Source: an uncultured Campylobacterales bacterium (GTDB lineage: Bacteria; Campylobacterota; Campylobacteria; Campylobacterales; Sulfurimonadaceae). From it: a stretch of DNA of 64,000 nt. Shown piece after piece: positions 16,971 through 26,118 of this stretch. The notes under the pieces are model-generated. The model was given only the letters and a program-made list of their open reading frames with translations. It was not told the DNA's origin and searched no databases. How positions within the stretch are numbered: the first letter of the stretch is position 1; every line of letters begins with the position of its first letter. The stretch covers positions 1 through 64,000 of the forward strand of contig CAITKP010000092.1 in assembly GCA_903892995.1 (NCBI GenBank), given 5' to 3'. Made by a program: the position numbers and the translations under genes.

Positions 16971-18247
16971 GACGCCACGCAGTTCTTCTTACTATCCTTT
17001 TTGCACTTTTTGTGACACTCTCGAGTGTAAGTTATGTATTTTGGCAGTTTTATCAACTCAACTACACGAGATATGTCAACAATATTTTTATAAAGCACTC
17101 TGTTATCACTCAACTCTTTCATGAGTACCAGCAAAATCAGGGTTCATCTGTTATCTTCGATGCAAATCTCGCTATCTACAATATGTCAGCAATCTCAGAT
17201 TCTCAAGCTCGGCATATCCTTGAATATGGAAAAATACTTAAAGAGGAAACAAGAACAAATAGCGTAGATAGTATGGAGGAGAATGCAAATATATCTTACA
17301 TTGCAACTCCCACAACTCGACTAAAAACTATGATGTTGCAGTATCAAAACTCTATCTATTTTTATATCCGTACAAATACGGGTTCTATTATGGTTATGGA
17401 TGCAACGCTCAAACCTTATAAACCGTGGAATCTCCTTTCAAACTATGCGACCATTGTCTCCATTATCATTATCTCTTTTATGCTTATTTTGCAAAGACTT
17501 CGTCCTTTGATACGTTTGTTTCAGCGTATTGCACTCTTTGGAGCAGGAAATTTGAATGTTTCTTTTAAAGCAAAAGGAGCGGATGAGATCGCTGTAATCG
17601 CAAATGAGCTAGAAACAGCAAGGCTCAAAATAAACTCAATGCTTGAAGCAAGAACTCTTTTTTTACGTAATATTATGCATGAGCTAAAAACACCTATTGC
17701 AAAAGGAACTATCGCAACGCAGATGTTAGAGTCTCAAAAACAGCGTGATCGTTTTAGTTCCATTTTTGGACGTTTAGAAGCTTTAGTCAATGACTTTGCA
17801 ATGATAGAAGAGGTCACTTCTCTTACAAATAAAAAAGAGTTTGCCCAGTATAGAATTGTCGATATCATTGATGGTGCTATAGATATGTCTATGGTAGAAA
17901 TTGAGCATATAGAAGTGGATGTGCAGAGCTCTGCAAAGATGCTTGCTTCTTATAGACTTTATACAACAGCGATTAAAAATATGATAGATAATGCGATGAA
18001 ATATTCACCTGATAAACATATACAGATAGTTGCCATTGATGGTGAACTTCGTTTTAAAAGTCGGGGTGAGAGACTCAAATATCCTCTAAGTTTTTATATA
18101 GAACCCTTTACAAAAGAGTCCTCATCTCAAAACAGTTTTGGTCTTGGACTTTATCTTGTGGACTCTATACTCAAAGCGCACAAACAAGTTTTAGCGTATG
18201 AGTACAAAGATGGAATCAACTCTTTTATCTTCGCAAAAGAGCGATAA
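16967..18247 (+). CDS. sensor histidine kinase (ArsS-like)
   Basis: The 426-residue kinase has TM1 (about residues 7-29), a periplasmic domain of roughly 120 residues, TM2 (IVSIIIISFMLIL), a HAMP-like linker, and the H box FLRNIMHELKTPIAKG. The ATPase part has an N box (KNMIDNAMKYS) and FGLGLYLVDSIL. The usual DxGxG (G1) is replaced by FKSRGERL, as far as I recall also atypical in ArsS-type kinases. It is co-translated with the regulator upstream. Its mRNA probably ends at the hairpin just after the stop. Confidence 0.9.
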   Translation: MRRHAVLLTILFALFVTLSSVSYVFWQFYQLNYTRYVNNIFIKHSVITQLFHEYQQNQGSSVIFDANLAIYNMSAISDSQARHILEYGKILKEETRTNSVDSMEENANISYIATPTTRLKTMMLQYQNSIYFYIRTNTGSIMVMDATLKPYKPWNLLSNYATIVSIIIISFMLILQRLRPLIRLFQRIALFGAGNLNVSFKAKGADEIAVIANELETARLKINSMLEARTLFLRNIMHELKTPIAKGTIATQMLESQKQRDRFSSIFGRLEALVNDFAMIEEVTSLTNKKEFAQYRIVDIIDGAIDMSMVEIEHIEVDVQSSAKMLASYRLYTTAIKNMIDNAMKYSPDKHIQIVAIDGELRFKSRGERLKYPLSFYIEPFTKESSSQNSFGLGLYLVDSILKAHKQVLAYEYKDGINSFIFAKER

Positions 18248-18248
18248 T

Positions 18249-18280
18249 AAAACTCAATTAACTATTTTTTATTGAGTTTT
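18249..18280. terminator. bidirectional hairpin between the kinase gene and pgi
   Basis: AAAACTCAAT (18249-18258) and ATTGAGTTTT (18271-18280) form a ten-pair stem with a twelve-base loop. The plus side ends in TTTTTCTTT and fits a terminator for the regulator-kinase operon. The stem overlaps the last codons of the convergent pgi gene, so it may serve both directions. Confidence 0.7.
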
Positions 18281-19467
18281 TCTTTGAGAATGATTTTGCC
18301 CATCTCAACACCTGGTTGGTCATAAGCATTGATATCTAGCATACGAGCCACAAGAGCAGTTAAAAGTTCATAATAGTAGATAAGTTCGCCAATGGCATGA
18401 GCATCTGCTTGGGATACTTCGATGACATCAAGGGGAATATGCTCTAGCGAGAGTAGCGATTCAACAATAGAATCCGCTTGCATATTGATAATCTCAGAAA
18501 ACTTATATCCATTGAGAATATCAAGAGACTCAAGATCTTTTAAAGAGTTGTTTGGAATAGTCAAAGAGTTTTCAAAATTTGCTATTTTGATAACAGTAAC
18601 ACTTTTATCGCGCTTTCCATCTACTATGAGTTGTAAAAATGAGTGCTGATCAGTCGGCCCAATAAGTCCAACGGGAGTAAGCCCTACATGTAATTGTGAA
18701 TGGAGCTGTTTTTTTCCTAAACTCTCGCCCCAAAGCTGTACATACCATGCGTTAAACTCCCGAAACACTTCAGAGTAGCTAAAGAGACAGTTGATATTGT
18801 AAGTGTTAGCAGTTTGCGCATAATAGGTCGCTTTTTTAAGTAAAGAAGTATCATATCCCTCTTGGTTAAAAAAGGAGTCATAAATATTTCTAGCACCCTC
18901 TAAAAGAGAAGCTATATCTACACCTATCATCGCTAAAGGGGCTAGTCCAACAGCACTTAAAACAGAAAAGCGTCCACCGACATTGTGGGGAATATGAAAC
19001 ACTTTAATATCATTGTGGATCGCATGGCTTTCTAAAAGCGAACCCTCATCGGTGATAATTGTGCAGTTTTTACTGTGTATATCTACGATAGAAGCGATAT
19101 ATTTATAGACAGAGATTGTTTCAACAGTAGTTCCAGATTTGGAGATGATACAAAAATGCGCATTGGCAAGATCGATTTTTTCCATCTCATCACAAATAAC
19201 AAGTGGATCAGTTGTTTCGATGACATAAAGTTTTTTAGAAAATTGATTAGTGTATTTTAAAAATTTGTAGATAGCAGATGTTCCAAGAGCACTTCCACCG
19301 ATTCCAACGACAACGATATCTTGTGCCGTAATAGTTTTTGCATACTCTTCATACTCGCTGACATCTTGATGGCAGAGTTCATAAAAGCCGATCTCTTCTC
19401 TTTCTGATTTGATCAATTCTAAAATTTTTTCGTTTGGTTTTGTATCAAAGTAGAAGCTATTTTTCAT
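18262..19467 (-). CDS. pgi: glucose-6-phosphate isomerase
   Basis: From ATG 19465-19467 (ribosome site AAGGTCC) the protein has 401 residues, short for the family but like other Campylobacterota Pgi. The SIS-fold sugar-phosphate site is visible in GIGGSALGTSAIY, ISKSGTTVETI and GGRFSVLSAVGLAP. WGESLGKKQLH and QHSFLQL complete the conserved core. It interconverts glucose-6-phosphate and fructose-6-phosphate for gluconeogenesis and cell-wall sugar supply. An in-frame extension up to 19509 is possible but lacks a ribosome site. A palindrome core at 18685-18692 encodes LHV. Confidence 0.93.
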   Translation of the reverse strand: MKNSFYFDTKPNEKILELIKSEREEIGFYELCHQDVSEYEEYAKTITAQDIVVVGIGGSALGTSAIYKFLKYTNQFSKKLYVIETTDPLVICDEMEKIDLANAHFCIISKSGTTVETISVYKYIASIVDIHSKNCTIITDEGSLLESHAIHNDIKVFHIPHNVGGRFSVLSAVGLAPLAMIGVDIASLLEGARNIYDSFFNQEGYDTSLLKKATYYAQTANTYNINCLFSYSEVFREFNAWYVQLWGESLGKKQLHSQLHVGLTPVGLIGPTDQHSFLQLIVDGKRDKSVTVIKIANFENSLTIPNNSLKDLESLDILNGYKFSEIINMQADSIVESLLSLEHIPLDVIEVSQADAHAIGELIYYYELLTALVARMLDINAYDQPGVEMGKIILKEKLNKK

Positions 19468-19494
19468 AGTTTGGACCTTAAATTCCTTAAATTC

Positions 19495-19524
19495 TTGACA
19501 TAATAACATAAATGAGGGTAAAAT
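19495..19524 (+). promoter_or_regulatory. promoter of rho
   Basis: TTGACA (19495-19500) and TAAAAT (19519-19524) are separated by 18 bases, one of the few promoters here with a good -35. It would give a leader of about 85 bases before the rho start at 19617. Confidence 0.6.
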
Positions 19525-19616
19525 ACCGCCACTAAAAGTGTAAACAAAAACTTCAAAATCTACACAAATCTTTCATATTTCGTGACAAATCCAACTTAAA
19601 CAAGGTGAAGCAATTA

Positions 19617-20939
19617 ATGGCTGAACAAACTTCAACACCAAACAAAAAAACTACGAAAAACAGAACTCATACACCTGTAACTGGTCATAAGATCGAGGAA
19701 CTCAGAACAAAAACGACTGCGGAACTTGTAGTCATTGCAAATGAGCTTGCTGTTGAAAATCCAAATGAACTTATCCGTCAAGATATTATTTTTGAAATTC
19801 TTAAAGCACAAGTTGAACAGGGTGGTTTCATCCTTTTTACAGGAATTCTTGAAGTTATGCAAGATGGTTATGGGTTTTTACGTACCATCGATAAAGATTT
19901 TGGTGACAGTGTTCATGATGCGTATGTTTCAAGTACACAGATTAAACGTTTTGCGCTTCGCAGCGGCGACAGTGTTACAGGTCAGGTGCGTCCTCCAAAA
20001 GAGCAGGAGCGCTACTACGCACTTCTAAAAATAGAAGCGATCAACTACCTTCCCCCTGAAGAGAGTAAAAAACGTCCTCTTTTTGAAAACCTTACACCGA
20101 TCTATGCAACAAGCCAAATCAAGTTAGAGTACCAAGCAAACAAACTTACAGGCCGTATGATGGATCTTTTTGCTCCAATTGGTCGTGGACAGCGTGGACT
20201 TGTCGTGGCACCTCCAAGAACTGGGAAAACTGAGCTTTTAAAAGAGATCGCAAACGGGATCACGCATAATCACGCAGATATGGATTTGATGGTTTTACTT
20301 GTAGATGAGCGACCTGAAGAGGTTACTGATATGGAAAGAAGTGTAAGAGGTGAAGTGTATAGCTCGACATTTGATATGCCTGCAAAAAATCACGTTAAAG
20401 TAGCTGAAATGGTTATCGAGCGTGCAAAACGCCGTGTTGAGCTTGGACACCATGTTGTGATCTTGCTTGATTCTATCACTCGTTTAGCACGTGCATATAA
20501 TACTGTCACTCCATCAAGTGGAAAAGTGCTCTCAGGCGGGGTCGATGCTAATGCACTTCACAAACCAAAACGCTTTTTTGGAGCGGCTCGTAATATCGAA
20601 AATGGTGGAAGTTTGACGATTATCGCGACTGCACTTGTGGAAACGGGTTCAAAAATGGATGAGGTCATCTTTGAAGAGTTTAAAGGTACAGGAAACTCGG
20701 AGTTAGTTCTTAGCCGTAAAATTTCAGAACGCCGTATCTATCCAGCTATCGATATCCTTAAATCTGGAACTCGTAAAGAGGAGCTTCTTGTTTCTCCAGA
20801 AATTTTACAAAAAGTTTTTATCCTTCGTTCAATGCTTCATAAACAAGATGACGAAGTCGAAGCGCTTCGTTTCCTTTATACAACAATGATGAAAAACAAA
20901 ACGAATGCCGAGTTCTTAGAAAGTATGAATAATCAATAG
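19617..20939 (+). CDS. rho: transcription termination factor Rho
   Basis: The 440-residue Rho is complete. It has an N-terminal helical domain ([17 protein letters not shown]), a cold-shock-like RNA-binding domain ([14 protein letters not shown]...[14 protein letters not shown]), and an ATPase with P-loop [12 protein letters not shown] near residue 200, Walker [15 protein letters not shown], the Q/R loops around [13 protein letters not shown] and the catalytic [13 protein letters not shown] 19617 is preferred over GTG 19605 because AAGGTG is then correctly spaced. It terminates untranslated transcripts and may be needed where hairpin terminators are scarce, as in this window. Confidence 0.97.
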   Translation: MAEQTSTPNKKTTKNRTHTPVTGHKIEELRTKTTAELVVIANELAVENPNELIRQDIIFEILKAQVEQGGFILFTGILEVMQDGYGFLRTIDKDFGDSVHDAYVSSTQIKRFALRSGDSVTGQVRPPKEQERYYALLKIEAINYLPPEESKKRPLFENLTPIYATSQIKLEYQANKLTGRMMDLFAPIGRGQRGLVVAPPRTGKTELLKEIANGITHNHADMDLMVLLVDERPEEVTDMERSVRGEVYSSTFDMPAKNHVKVAEMVIERAKRRVELGHHVVILLDSITRLARAYNTVTPSSGKVLSGGVDANALHKPKRFFGAARNIENGGSLTIIATALVETGSKMDEVIFEEFKGTGNSELVLSRKISERRIYPAIDILKSGTRKEELLVSPEILQKVFILRSMLHKQDDEVEALRFLYTTMMKNKTNAEFLESMNNQ

Positions 20940-20948
20940 TTTGAGAAC

Positions 20949-21025
20949 GTATAAGGAATAAAATCCCTTATACTACGTTAACACTAAGTTTTCCTCAGCG
21001 GAAGGCTCACGCACTAGGTGCTTAG
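20949..21025 (+). other. structured region between rho and murI
   Basis: Two structures can form. GTATAAGG/CCTTATAC (20949-20956, 20966-20973) is an eight-pair hairpin with no T-run after it. Then CTAAG (20984-20988) and CTTAG (21021-21025) enclose two small hairpins, TTCC-TCAGC-GGAA (20991-21003) and CAC-TAG-GTG (21012-21020), like a small three-way junction. AGTTTT (20987-20992) can also pair with AAAACT (21028-21033) right before the murI ribosome site. It could be a leader of murI, a rho 3' end, or a small RNA. Confidence 0.4.
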
Positions 21026-21043
21026 AAAAAACTAGGAGTTTTT

Positions 21044-21787
21044 ATGAAGGTAGGTGTTTTTGATAGCGGGATCGGTGGCTTAACTGTCGTTAAGTCGCTT
21101 TTAGAACACCAGTTTTTTGAAGAGATTATCTATTTTGGTGATACTGCACGCGTTCCTTATGGGGTCAAAGATAAAAATACCATTATCCGTTATGCTATCG
21201 AAGCTGTCGAGTTTTTTAAAAATTTCGAGCTTGATTTAATAGTTGTTGCCTGCAATACAGTGAGTGCGTATGCTTTGCCTGAGATGCGTGAAAGCGCTGA
21301 TTGTCCAGTTGTTGGTGTAATAGAATCAGGTGCGCTTGCAGCACAAAATGCCCTACCATCTAAGGATGCAAATATCCTCATTATCGCCACCAAAGCAACA
21401 GTAAATTCCAAATCGTATGAAAATGAACTCCATTCGCTTGGGTTTAATAATTTACAAGCAAAAGCGACAAGCCTTTTTGTCCCGCTTGTAGAAGAGGAGA
21501 TTTATGAGGGCGAGATATTGGAAGCCGCTTTTAAACTCTATTTTGATGATATGACTCCTCCTGATGCACTCATTCTTGGATGTACGCACTTTCCGCTTAT
21601 CGCACCTGCTTTACAAAACTATTTTGGAGAGAGTTGCCAGCTGATCCACTCAGGAGATGCAATCGCGCAATACTTGGAAAAAGAGTTTGATTTTACAGAG
21701 CGTTTTAGTGAGCCTCAGATGAAGTTTTTTGCATCAGAAAATCCTGAAGCGCTTAGAAAAATAGCCAAAAAATGGCTGAAATTATAA
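21044..21787 (+). CDS. murI: glutamate racemase
   Basis: The 247-residue enzyme converts L- to D-glutamate for peptidoglycan. It opens with the family signature VGVFDSGIGGLTV, has ...FGDTARVPYG and both catalytic cysteines, Cys70 in VACNT and Cys180 in LGCTHFP. The length is normal. The start has a good AGGAG site. It follows rho on the same strand after a structured 104-base gap, and a small monooxygenase gene begins 18 bases after it. Confidence 0.96.
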   Translation: MKVGVFDSGIGGLTVVKSLLEHQFFEEIIYFGDTARVPYGVKDKNTIIRYAIEAVEFFKNFELDLIVVACNTVSAYALPEMRESADCPVVGVIESGALAAQNALPSKDANILIIATKATVNSKSYENELHSLGFNNLQAKATSLFVPLVEEEIYEGEILEAAFKLYFDDMTPPDALILGCTHFPLIAPALQNYFGESCQLIHSGDAIAQYLEKEFDFTERFSEPQMKFFASENPEALRKIAKKWLKL

Positions 21788-21805
21788 AATTTTAAAGGGG
21801 TCAAT

Positions 21806-22093
21806 ATGGCAATTACAAAACGTGTGACTTTTATAGCAAAACCAGATGGCATCGCAAAGATGAAAGAGCTTTTAAGTGCAATGGTAGAGCCTTCAAAAGC
21901 AGAAGATGGCTGTATCTTTTATGAGATTTTTCAGTATGAAAACAAGCCACAAAAGTTTATGGCGTATGAGAGCTGGAGAGATGAAGAAGCACTCGATGGG
22001 CACAGAAACTCGGCGCATTATGCAGTGTATAAATCAAGTTATGAGCCTTATTGTCTGGATAAATATACAGATGAGCTTGAAGTCTTAGGCTAA
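21806..22093 (+). CDS. ABM-domain (YgiN/LsrG-like) small monooxygenase
   Basis: The 95-residue alpha-beta protein has the antibiotic-biosynthesis-monooxygenase fold: ITKRVTFIAKPDGIAKMKELL, then EDGCIFYEIFQYENKPQKFMAYESWRDEEALDGHRNSAHY. YgiN (quinol monooxygenase) and LsrG (isomerase of phospho-AI-2) share this fold. The AYESW and H..S.HY pattern fits YgiN more closely. It is followed after three bases by an aldolase and then an LsrK-like kinase, so an LsrG-like job is possible. It has an AAAGGGG ribosome site. Confidence 0.8.
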   Translation: MAITKRVTFIAKPDGIAKMKELLSAMVEPSKAEDGCIFYEIFQYENKPQKFMAYESWRDEEALDGHRNSAHYAVYKSSYEPYCLDKYTDELEVLG

Positions 22094-22096
22094 GAG

Positions 22097-23272
22097 ATGA
22101 AAAATCTTTGGTCTGATGAGGAAGTAAAAAAATTTGAGACTGATTTGGATCTTCGGGTTTATACCTCAAACCTTTTGGGTCAGAGTGATGAGTTAGTCCT
22201 TCACGGCGGCGGAAACACTTCTGTAAAAGTGGAAGTTGATGATGAGGATATTCTCTATGTCAAGGGCAGTGGCTGGGATTTAGTGAGTATAAAAAAAGAG
22301 GGTTTTGCACCTGTGAAACTCGAAGCACTTTGGGAGATGGCAAAATTGCCGACTCTCAGTGATGCAAATATGGTGATGCTTCAAAAAGCTGCGATGATCG
22401 ATAAAGAGGCTCCAAACCCTTCAGTAGAAGCGATTTTGCACGCTATTATCCCTTTTAAATTTGTCGATCACACTCACGCTGATGCTGTTGTGACACTCTC
22501 AAATTCGATCAATGGGATCGAAACTATTCAAAAACTCTATCCAAATTTTTTGATCATTCCTTATGTGATGCCAGGATTTGTGTTGGCGCAAATGATATAC
22601 AAAAAAACTAAAGAGCTTGACTGGTCAAAGTGTGCGGGGATCATTCTGCACAATCACGGTATTTTTACCTTTGATGATGATGCAAAAAAATCTTACACAA
22701 AAATGATCGACGCAGTCACAAGAGCGGAGCAGTTTTTAAGTGAAAACGCAAAAATAACACTCAAACTCTCAAGTTCAAAAAAAGAGATTGATACCCAAAA
22801 ACTCCAAAAAATAATCTCACAGCATAAAGGCACACCAATATGCTTACATGTAAACAGATCAAATCTAGCCTATACATATGCTTCGCAAAAAGAGCTTTCA
22901 AGCTTTACATGTAGAGGTGTTTTGACTCCTGAACACATTATACGAACAAAGAGAAAACCGCTGGTGCTTCTTGATGATGATTTTGAGGGTGCAATTGAGC
23001 AATATATTGCAGAGTATCAAGAGTATTTTGAAACCTTTGCTCGTGATGAAATATGCCTAAATCCCGCTCCAAACTATGCGGTTGTAAAAGATTATGGGGT
23101 TATCGCTTTTGGCAAAGATGCAAAAGAGGCCTCTATTATCAATGATATCGTAGAACATACAATGCTTGCAGTTTTAAGAGCGGATATGCTTGGCGGATAT
23201 AAAAGTATCAGCCTCACAGAGAGCTTTGCCATGGAATACTGGGAACTTGAACAGGCAAAATTAAGGAAGTAA
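22097..23272 (+). CDS. class II aldolase/adducin-family protein
   Basis: The 391-residue protein matches the N-terminal aldolase half of the bifunctional RhaD/YuxG-type rhamnulose-1-phosphate aldolases, without their C-terminal dehydrogenase domain. The phosphate loop is LHGGGNTSVK, and the zinc ligands are in VDHTHADAV and HNHGIF. The second part (NPAPNYAVVKDYGVIAFGKDAKEA) belongs to the same long family. Likely chemistry is cleavage or isomerisation of a phosphorylated ketose made by the kinase encoded two bases downstream; the substrate is unknown. Two palindrome copies (22844, 22906) encode LHV and TCR in the linker between the two parts. Confidence 0.83.
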   Translation: MKNLWSDEEVKKFETDLDLRVYTSNLLGQSDELVLHGGGNTSVKVEVDDEDILYVKGSGWDLVSIKKEGFAPVKLEALWEMAKLPTLSDANMVMLQKAAMIDKEAPNPSVEAILHAIIPFKFVDHTHADAVVTLSNSINGIETIQKLYPNFLIIPYVMPGFVLAQMIYKKTKELDWSKCAGIILHNHGIFTFDDDAKKSYTKMIDAVTRAEQFLSENAKITLKLSSSKKEIDTQKLQKIISQHKGTPICLHVNRSNLAYTYASQKELSSFTCRGVLTPEHIIRTKRKPLVLLDDDFEGAIEQYIAEYQEYFETFARDEICLNPAPNYAVVKDYGVIAFGKDAKEASIINDIVEHTMLAVLRADMLGGYKSISLTESFAMEYWELEQAKLRK

Positions 23273-23274
23273 TC

Positions 23275-24837
23275 ATGTCATATCTCATGGCGATCGATGC
23301 GGGAACGGGCAGTGTAAGAGCGGTAATTTTTGATACTTTGGGCAATCAAATCTCGGTCTCTCAAGCAGAGTGGACACATCTGCAAGAGAGCGGTGTGCCA
23401 AACAGTATGGGTTTTGATACACAAAAAAACTGGAGTCTTACATGTAAGTGTATTCAAGAGGCTCTTTCTCTTGCAAAACTTCAAGGAGAGGATATCATCG
23501 CTCTCTCTGCTACAAGTATGCGTGAGGGAATCGTGCTTTATGATAAGGCGGGCAAAGAGCTTTTTGCAGTCGCAAATGTGGATGCAAGAGCGCACAATGA
23601 AGTGAAATATCTCAAAGAAAATTTTGTCGGTATCGAGGAAGAGTTTTATCAAATCTCAGGACAAACTTTTGCTTTGGGTGCACTTCCTCGTCTTATGTGG
23701 CTCAAAAACAATAAACCTGATCTTTATGAAAAAGTAGCACATATCTCGATGATAGGGGATTGGATACTTTATAAACTCAGCGGAGTACTTGCCACTGATC
23801 CAAGCAATGGCGGAACAACGGGAATATTCTCTTTAAAGCACAGAGATTGGGATGCTTCTATGGCAAAAAAAGTGGGTCTCAAAGACGATATTTTTCCTCC
23901 GTGTTTGGAGGTTGGGACTTTAATGGGATGCTTACATGTAAGAGCTTCACAAGAAACAGGACTCTCTACAAACACAAAAGTTGTGATGGGAGGAGGCGAT
24001 GTTCAGCTTGGAAGTGCTGGGCTTGGCGTGGTCAATATTGGCGATGTAGCAGTGCTTGGCGGTTCATTTTGGCAGCAAGTTGTCAATATTCCAAGCCAGA
24101 TAAAACCTCCAAAAGATATGCGTATCCGTATAAATCCGCATGTGATTGCTGGACAATCTCAAGCTGAGGGGATCACCTTTTTCTCAGGACTTATTATGCG
24201 CTGGTTTCGGGATGCTTTTTGTGAAGCAGAAAAGTTTGAAGCAAAAGAAAGAGGGATCGATACTTATGCTGTTTTAGAGGAAAAAGCTGCAAAAGTTCCC
24301 GCAGGATCTTATGGAATTATCCCGATATTTTCAGATGCGATGAACTACAAAAATTGGATGCACGCCGCTCCTAGTTTTTTAAATTTATCACTTGATCCGC
24401 TTACATGTAACCGTTTTTCAATGTTTCGTTCCCTGCAGGAGAATGCCGCGATTGTATCGAGTATCAATCTTGAAAATATCGCCGCATACAGTGGCATTGA
24501 GTTTGATACTATTGTTTTTGCTGGAGGTGCGAGTAAAGGGCATCTATGGCCTCAGATACTCAGTGACGTTACGGGATATAAAGTGAAAATTCCAAAAGTT
24601 ACAGAAGCTACAGCTTTGGGCGCTGCAATGGCGGCAGGTGTGGGCGCTGGGATCTATAAAGATATGATCAGCGCCTCAAAAGAGCTTGTTGCTTGGGATA
24701 GAGTATATGAGCCAAACAGGGAAAATAAAAAGCTTTATGATGCGCTCAAACAAAAGTTTTTAAAGGCATATGGCGCACAGTTGAAACTCGTAGAGGAGGG
24801 TATAACAGACTCTATGTGGAAGGCACCAGGACTCTAA
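23275..24837 (+). CDS. lsrK: FGGY carbohydrate kinase, autoinducer-2 kinase LsrK-like
   Basis: The 520-residue FGGY kinase is similar to E. coli LsrK along its whole length as I remember that sequence: MAIDAGTGSVRAVIFD, SMREGIVLY, NVDARAHNEV, DPSNGGTTG, GGGDVQLG, FWQQVVNI, RWFRDAFC, SYGIIPIFSDAMNYK, HAAPSFLNLS, VFAGGASKG and the end SMWKAPGL. LsrK phosphorylates DPD (AI-2) in the cytoplasm. No Lsr ABC transporter, LsrR or LsrF is in the window; the partners are an ABM protein and a class II aldolase. Another sugar or diketone substrate cannot be excluded. Three palindrome copies (23438, 23932, 24401) encode LTCK, LHVR and LTCN, all at places where the E. coli protein has different residues. 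Confidence 0.86.
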   Translation: MSYLMAIDAGTGSVRAVIFDTLGNQISVSQAEWTHLQESGVPNSMGFDTQKNWSLTCKCIQEALSLAKLQGEDIIALSATSMREGIVLYDKAGKELFAVANVDARAHNEVKYLKENFVGIEEEFYQISGQTFALGALPRLMWLKNNKPDLYEKVAHISMIGDWILYKLSGVLATDPSNGGTTGIFSLKHRDWDASMAKKVGLKDDIFPPCLEVGTLMGCLHVRASQETGLSTNTKVVMGGGDVQLGSAGLGVVNIGDVAVLGGSFWQQVVNIPSQIKPPKDMRIRINPHVIAGQSQAEGITFFSGLIMRWFRDAFCEAEKFEAKERGIDTYAVLEEKAAKVPAGSYGIIPIFSDAMNYKNWMHAAPSFLNLSLDPLTCNRFSMFRSLQENAAIVSSINLENIAAYSGIEFDTIVFAGGASKGHLWPQILSDVTGYKVKIPKVTEATALGAAMAAGVGAGIYKDMISASKELVAWDRVYEPNRENKKLYDALKQKFLKAYGAQLKLVEEGITDSMWKAPGL

Positions 24838-24927
24838 ATTTTACTGTAATCTTTTTTCTAATGATTTTCTCATCTATATTGAATACTATTTCAGAATAAT
24901 ATAGATTAAATCTCATAAAGAGTTCCA

Positions 24928-26118
24928 ATGATTCGTAAAATTTCAATTATCTTTGCCCTGTTGTCTCCTTTGCTGTTGCGTGCACAAACTTTAGACTCTT
25001 TTGTCGATAATGCCTATAACAACTCGGTGAGTAAAATAGAGTTGCAAGAAAAAACAAAAACACTCGAGTATCAAAAAGAGGCCTATCTATCGGTAGAACC
25101 TTTACTTTTTGAGAGTGGTATTCGCAATATCAAAGCGAATGATGCAATCAATAATGGCAATGAATATAGTGTCATGCTAGCTACTTCGATTAAAAATCCA
25201 ATAATCAAAAAATCACGAATACAAGAGTATGCCTCTGAAACTAAAATATTAGATTTTGAATCAAATATTTCTCGAAAATTACTTTTAATTTCGATAAAAA
25301 ATATATATCTGCAAGCGTTACTTGATAAAGAGATTACACAGATATATATGTTAAAAAATGATGCGGCAAAAAAAGCTTTAGAAGCTGCCAAAGCTAAAAA
25401 ATCGATGGGTCGAATCTCACAAATGGAGCTTTCCCGTTTTGAAGTGGACTATAAAGTTGCACTGCAAGAGTCATCAAAAGCCGCTCATGCGTATGAGGAG
25501 AAACAAAATCTATTACGTAACTTGACCTTGAGTGATGAGGATATTGTCTTGGATGATCTGTTTTTTTACTATATACGCGAAAATAATATTGAAAATGCAC
25601 TCAATGATTCTGTTTTTTTTCAATTGTATGACGCAAAGAATGAAAGCCTTTTAAAACAGATGCAAACACTCCATAATTCAAAGATAGAAACAATTAATTT
25701 TGGTGTCGGAATGACGCAAGAAGTGACTCAAAAAAGTATAGACTTTAAGCTCTCATTTCCTTTATCATGGGGTGAAAAAAATGAGAAACAAATAGCAGCA
25801 CTTATGACACAACAAAGCTCTCTTCATCAGCAAAAAGAGCTCTCACGCAAAAAAATTTCCCATTATATCAAGCAGGCATTGAGTCATTTAAGTGAGATTG
25901 AAAATATGATTCATGACTCGCAAGAGATAGAAAAAAGAAATAAAAGTTTATTTGAGATGTCTGCAAAAGGGTATGAAAATGGGGCTGTAGCTCTGTTTGA
26001 ATACCTTGAAACGAGAAGCCGCTTTTATGGCGCATCCATAGAAACAATGAAAACAAAGCAGATGTATGTAGAAGAACTATCAAAACTTGAAGAGGAAACT
26101 GGAAGGATATGGAAATGA
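24928..26118 (+). CDS. TolC-like outer-membrane efflux protein
   Basis: The 396-residue protein has a signal peptide (IIFALLSPLLLRAQ) and long amphipathic helices with two outer-membrane-efflux repeats (about 40-210 and 220-396), though shorter than TolC. AKKSMGRISQMELSRFEVDY and AKGYENGAVALFEYLETRSR are the two 'G..s..el...' helix signatures. It is the first gene of a metal-efflux operon and would form the outer-membrane channel (CzcC/CusC role). Its stop overlaps the adaptor start by ten bases. Confidence 0.88.
   Translation: MIRKISIIFALLSPLLLRAQTLDSFVDNAYNNSVSKIELQEKTKTLEYQKEAYLSVEPLLFESGIRNIKANDAINNGNEYSVMLATSIKNPIIKKSRIQEYASETKILDFESNISRKLLLISIKNIYLQALLDKEITQIYMLKNDAAKKALEAAKAKKSMGRISQMELSRFEVDYKVALQESSKAAHAYEEKQNLLRNLTLSDEDIVLDDLFFYYIRENNIENALNDSVFFQLYDAKNESLLKQMQTLHNSKIETINFGVGMTQEVTQKSIDFKLSFPLSWGEKNEKQIAALMTQQSSLHQQKELSRKKISHYIKQALSHLSEIENMIHDSQEIEKRNKSLFEMSAKGYENGAVALFEYLETRSRFYGASIETMKTKQMYVEELSKLEEETGRIWK

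Noticed and set aside
20984-21025. Possible signal recognition particle RNA (TCAGCGGAAGGC resembles the GGAA loop region of SRP RNA)
   Set aside because: The conserved AGCAG part and the long flanking helix are missing, and the region is too short.
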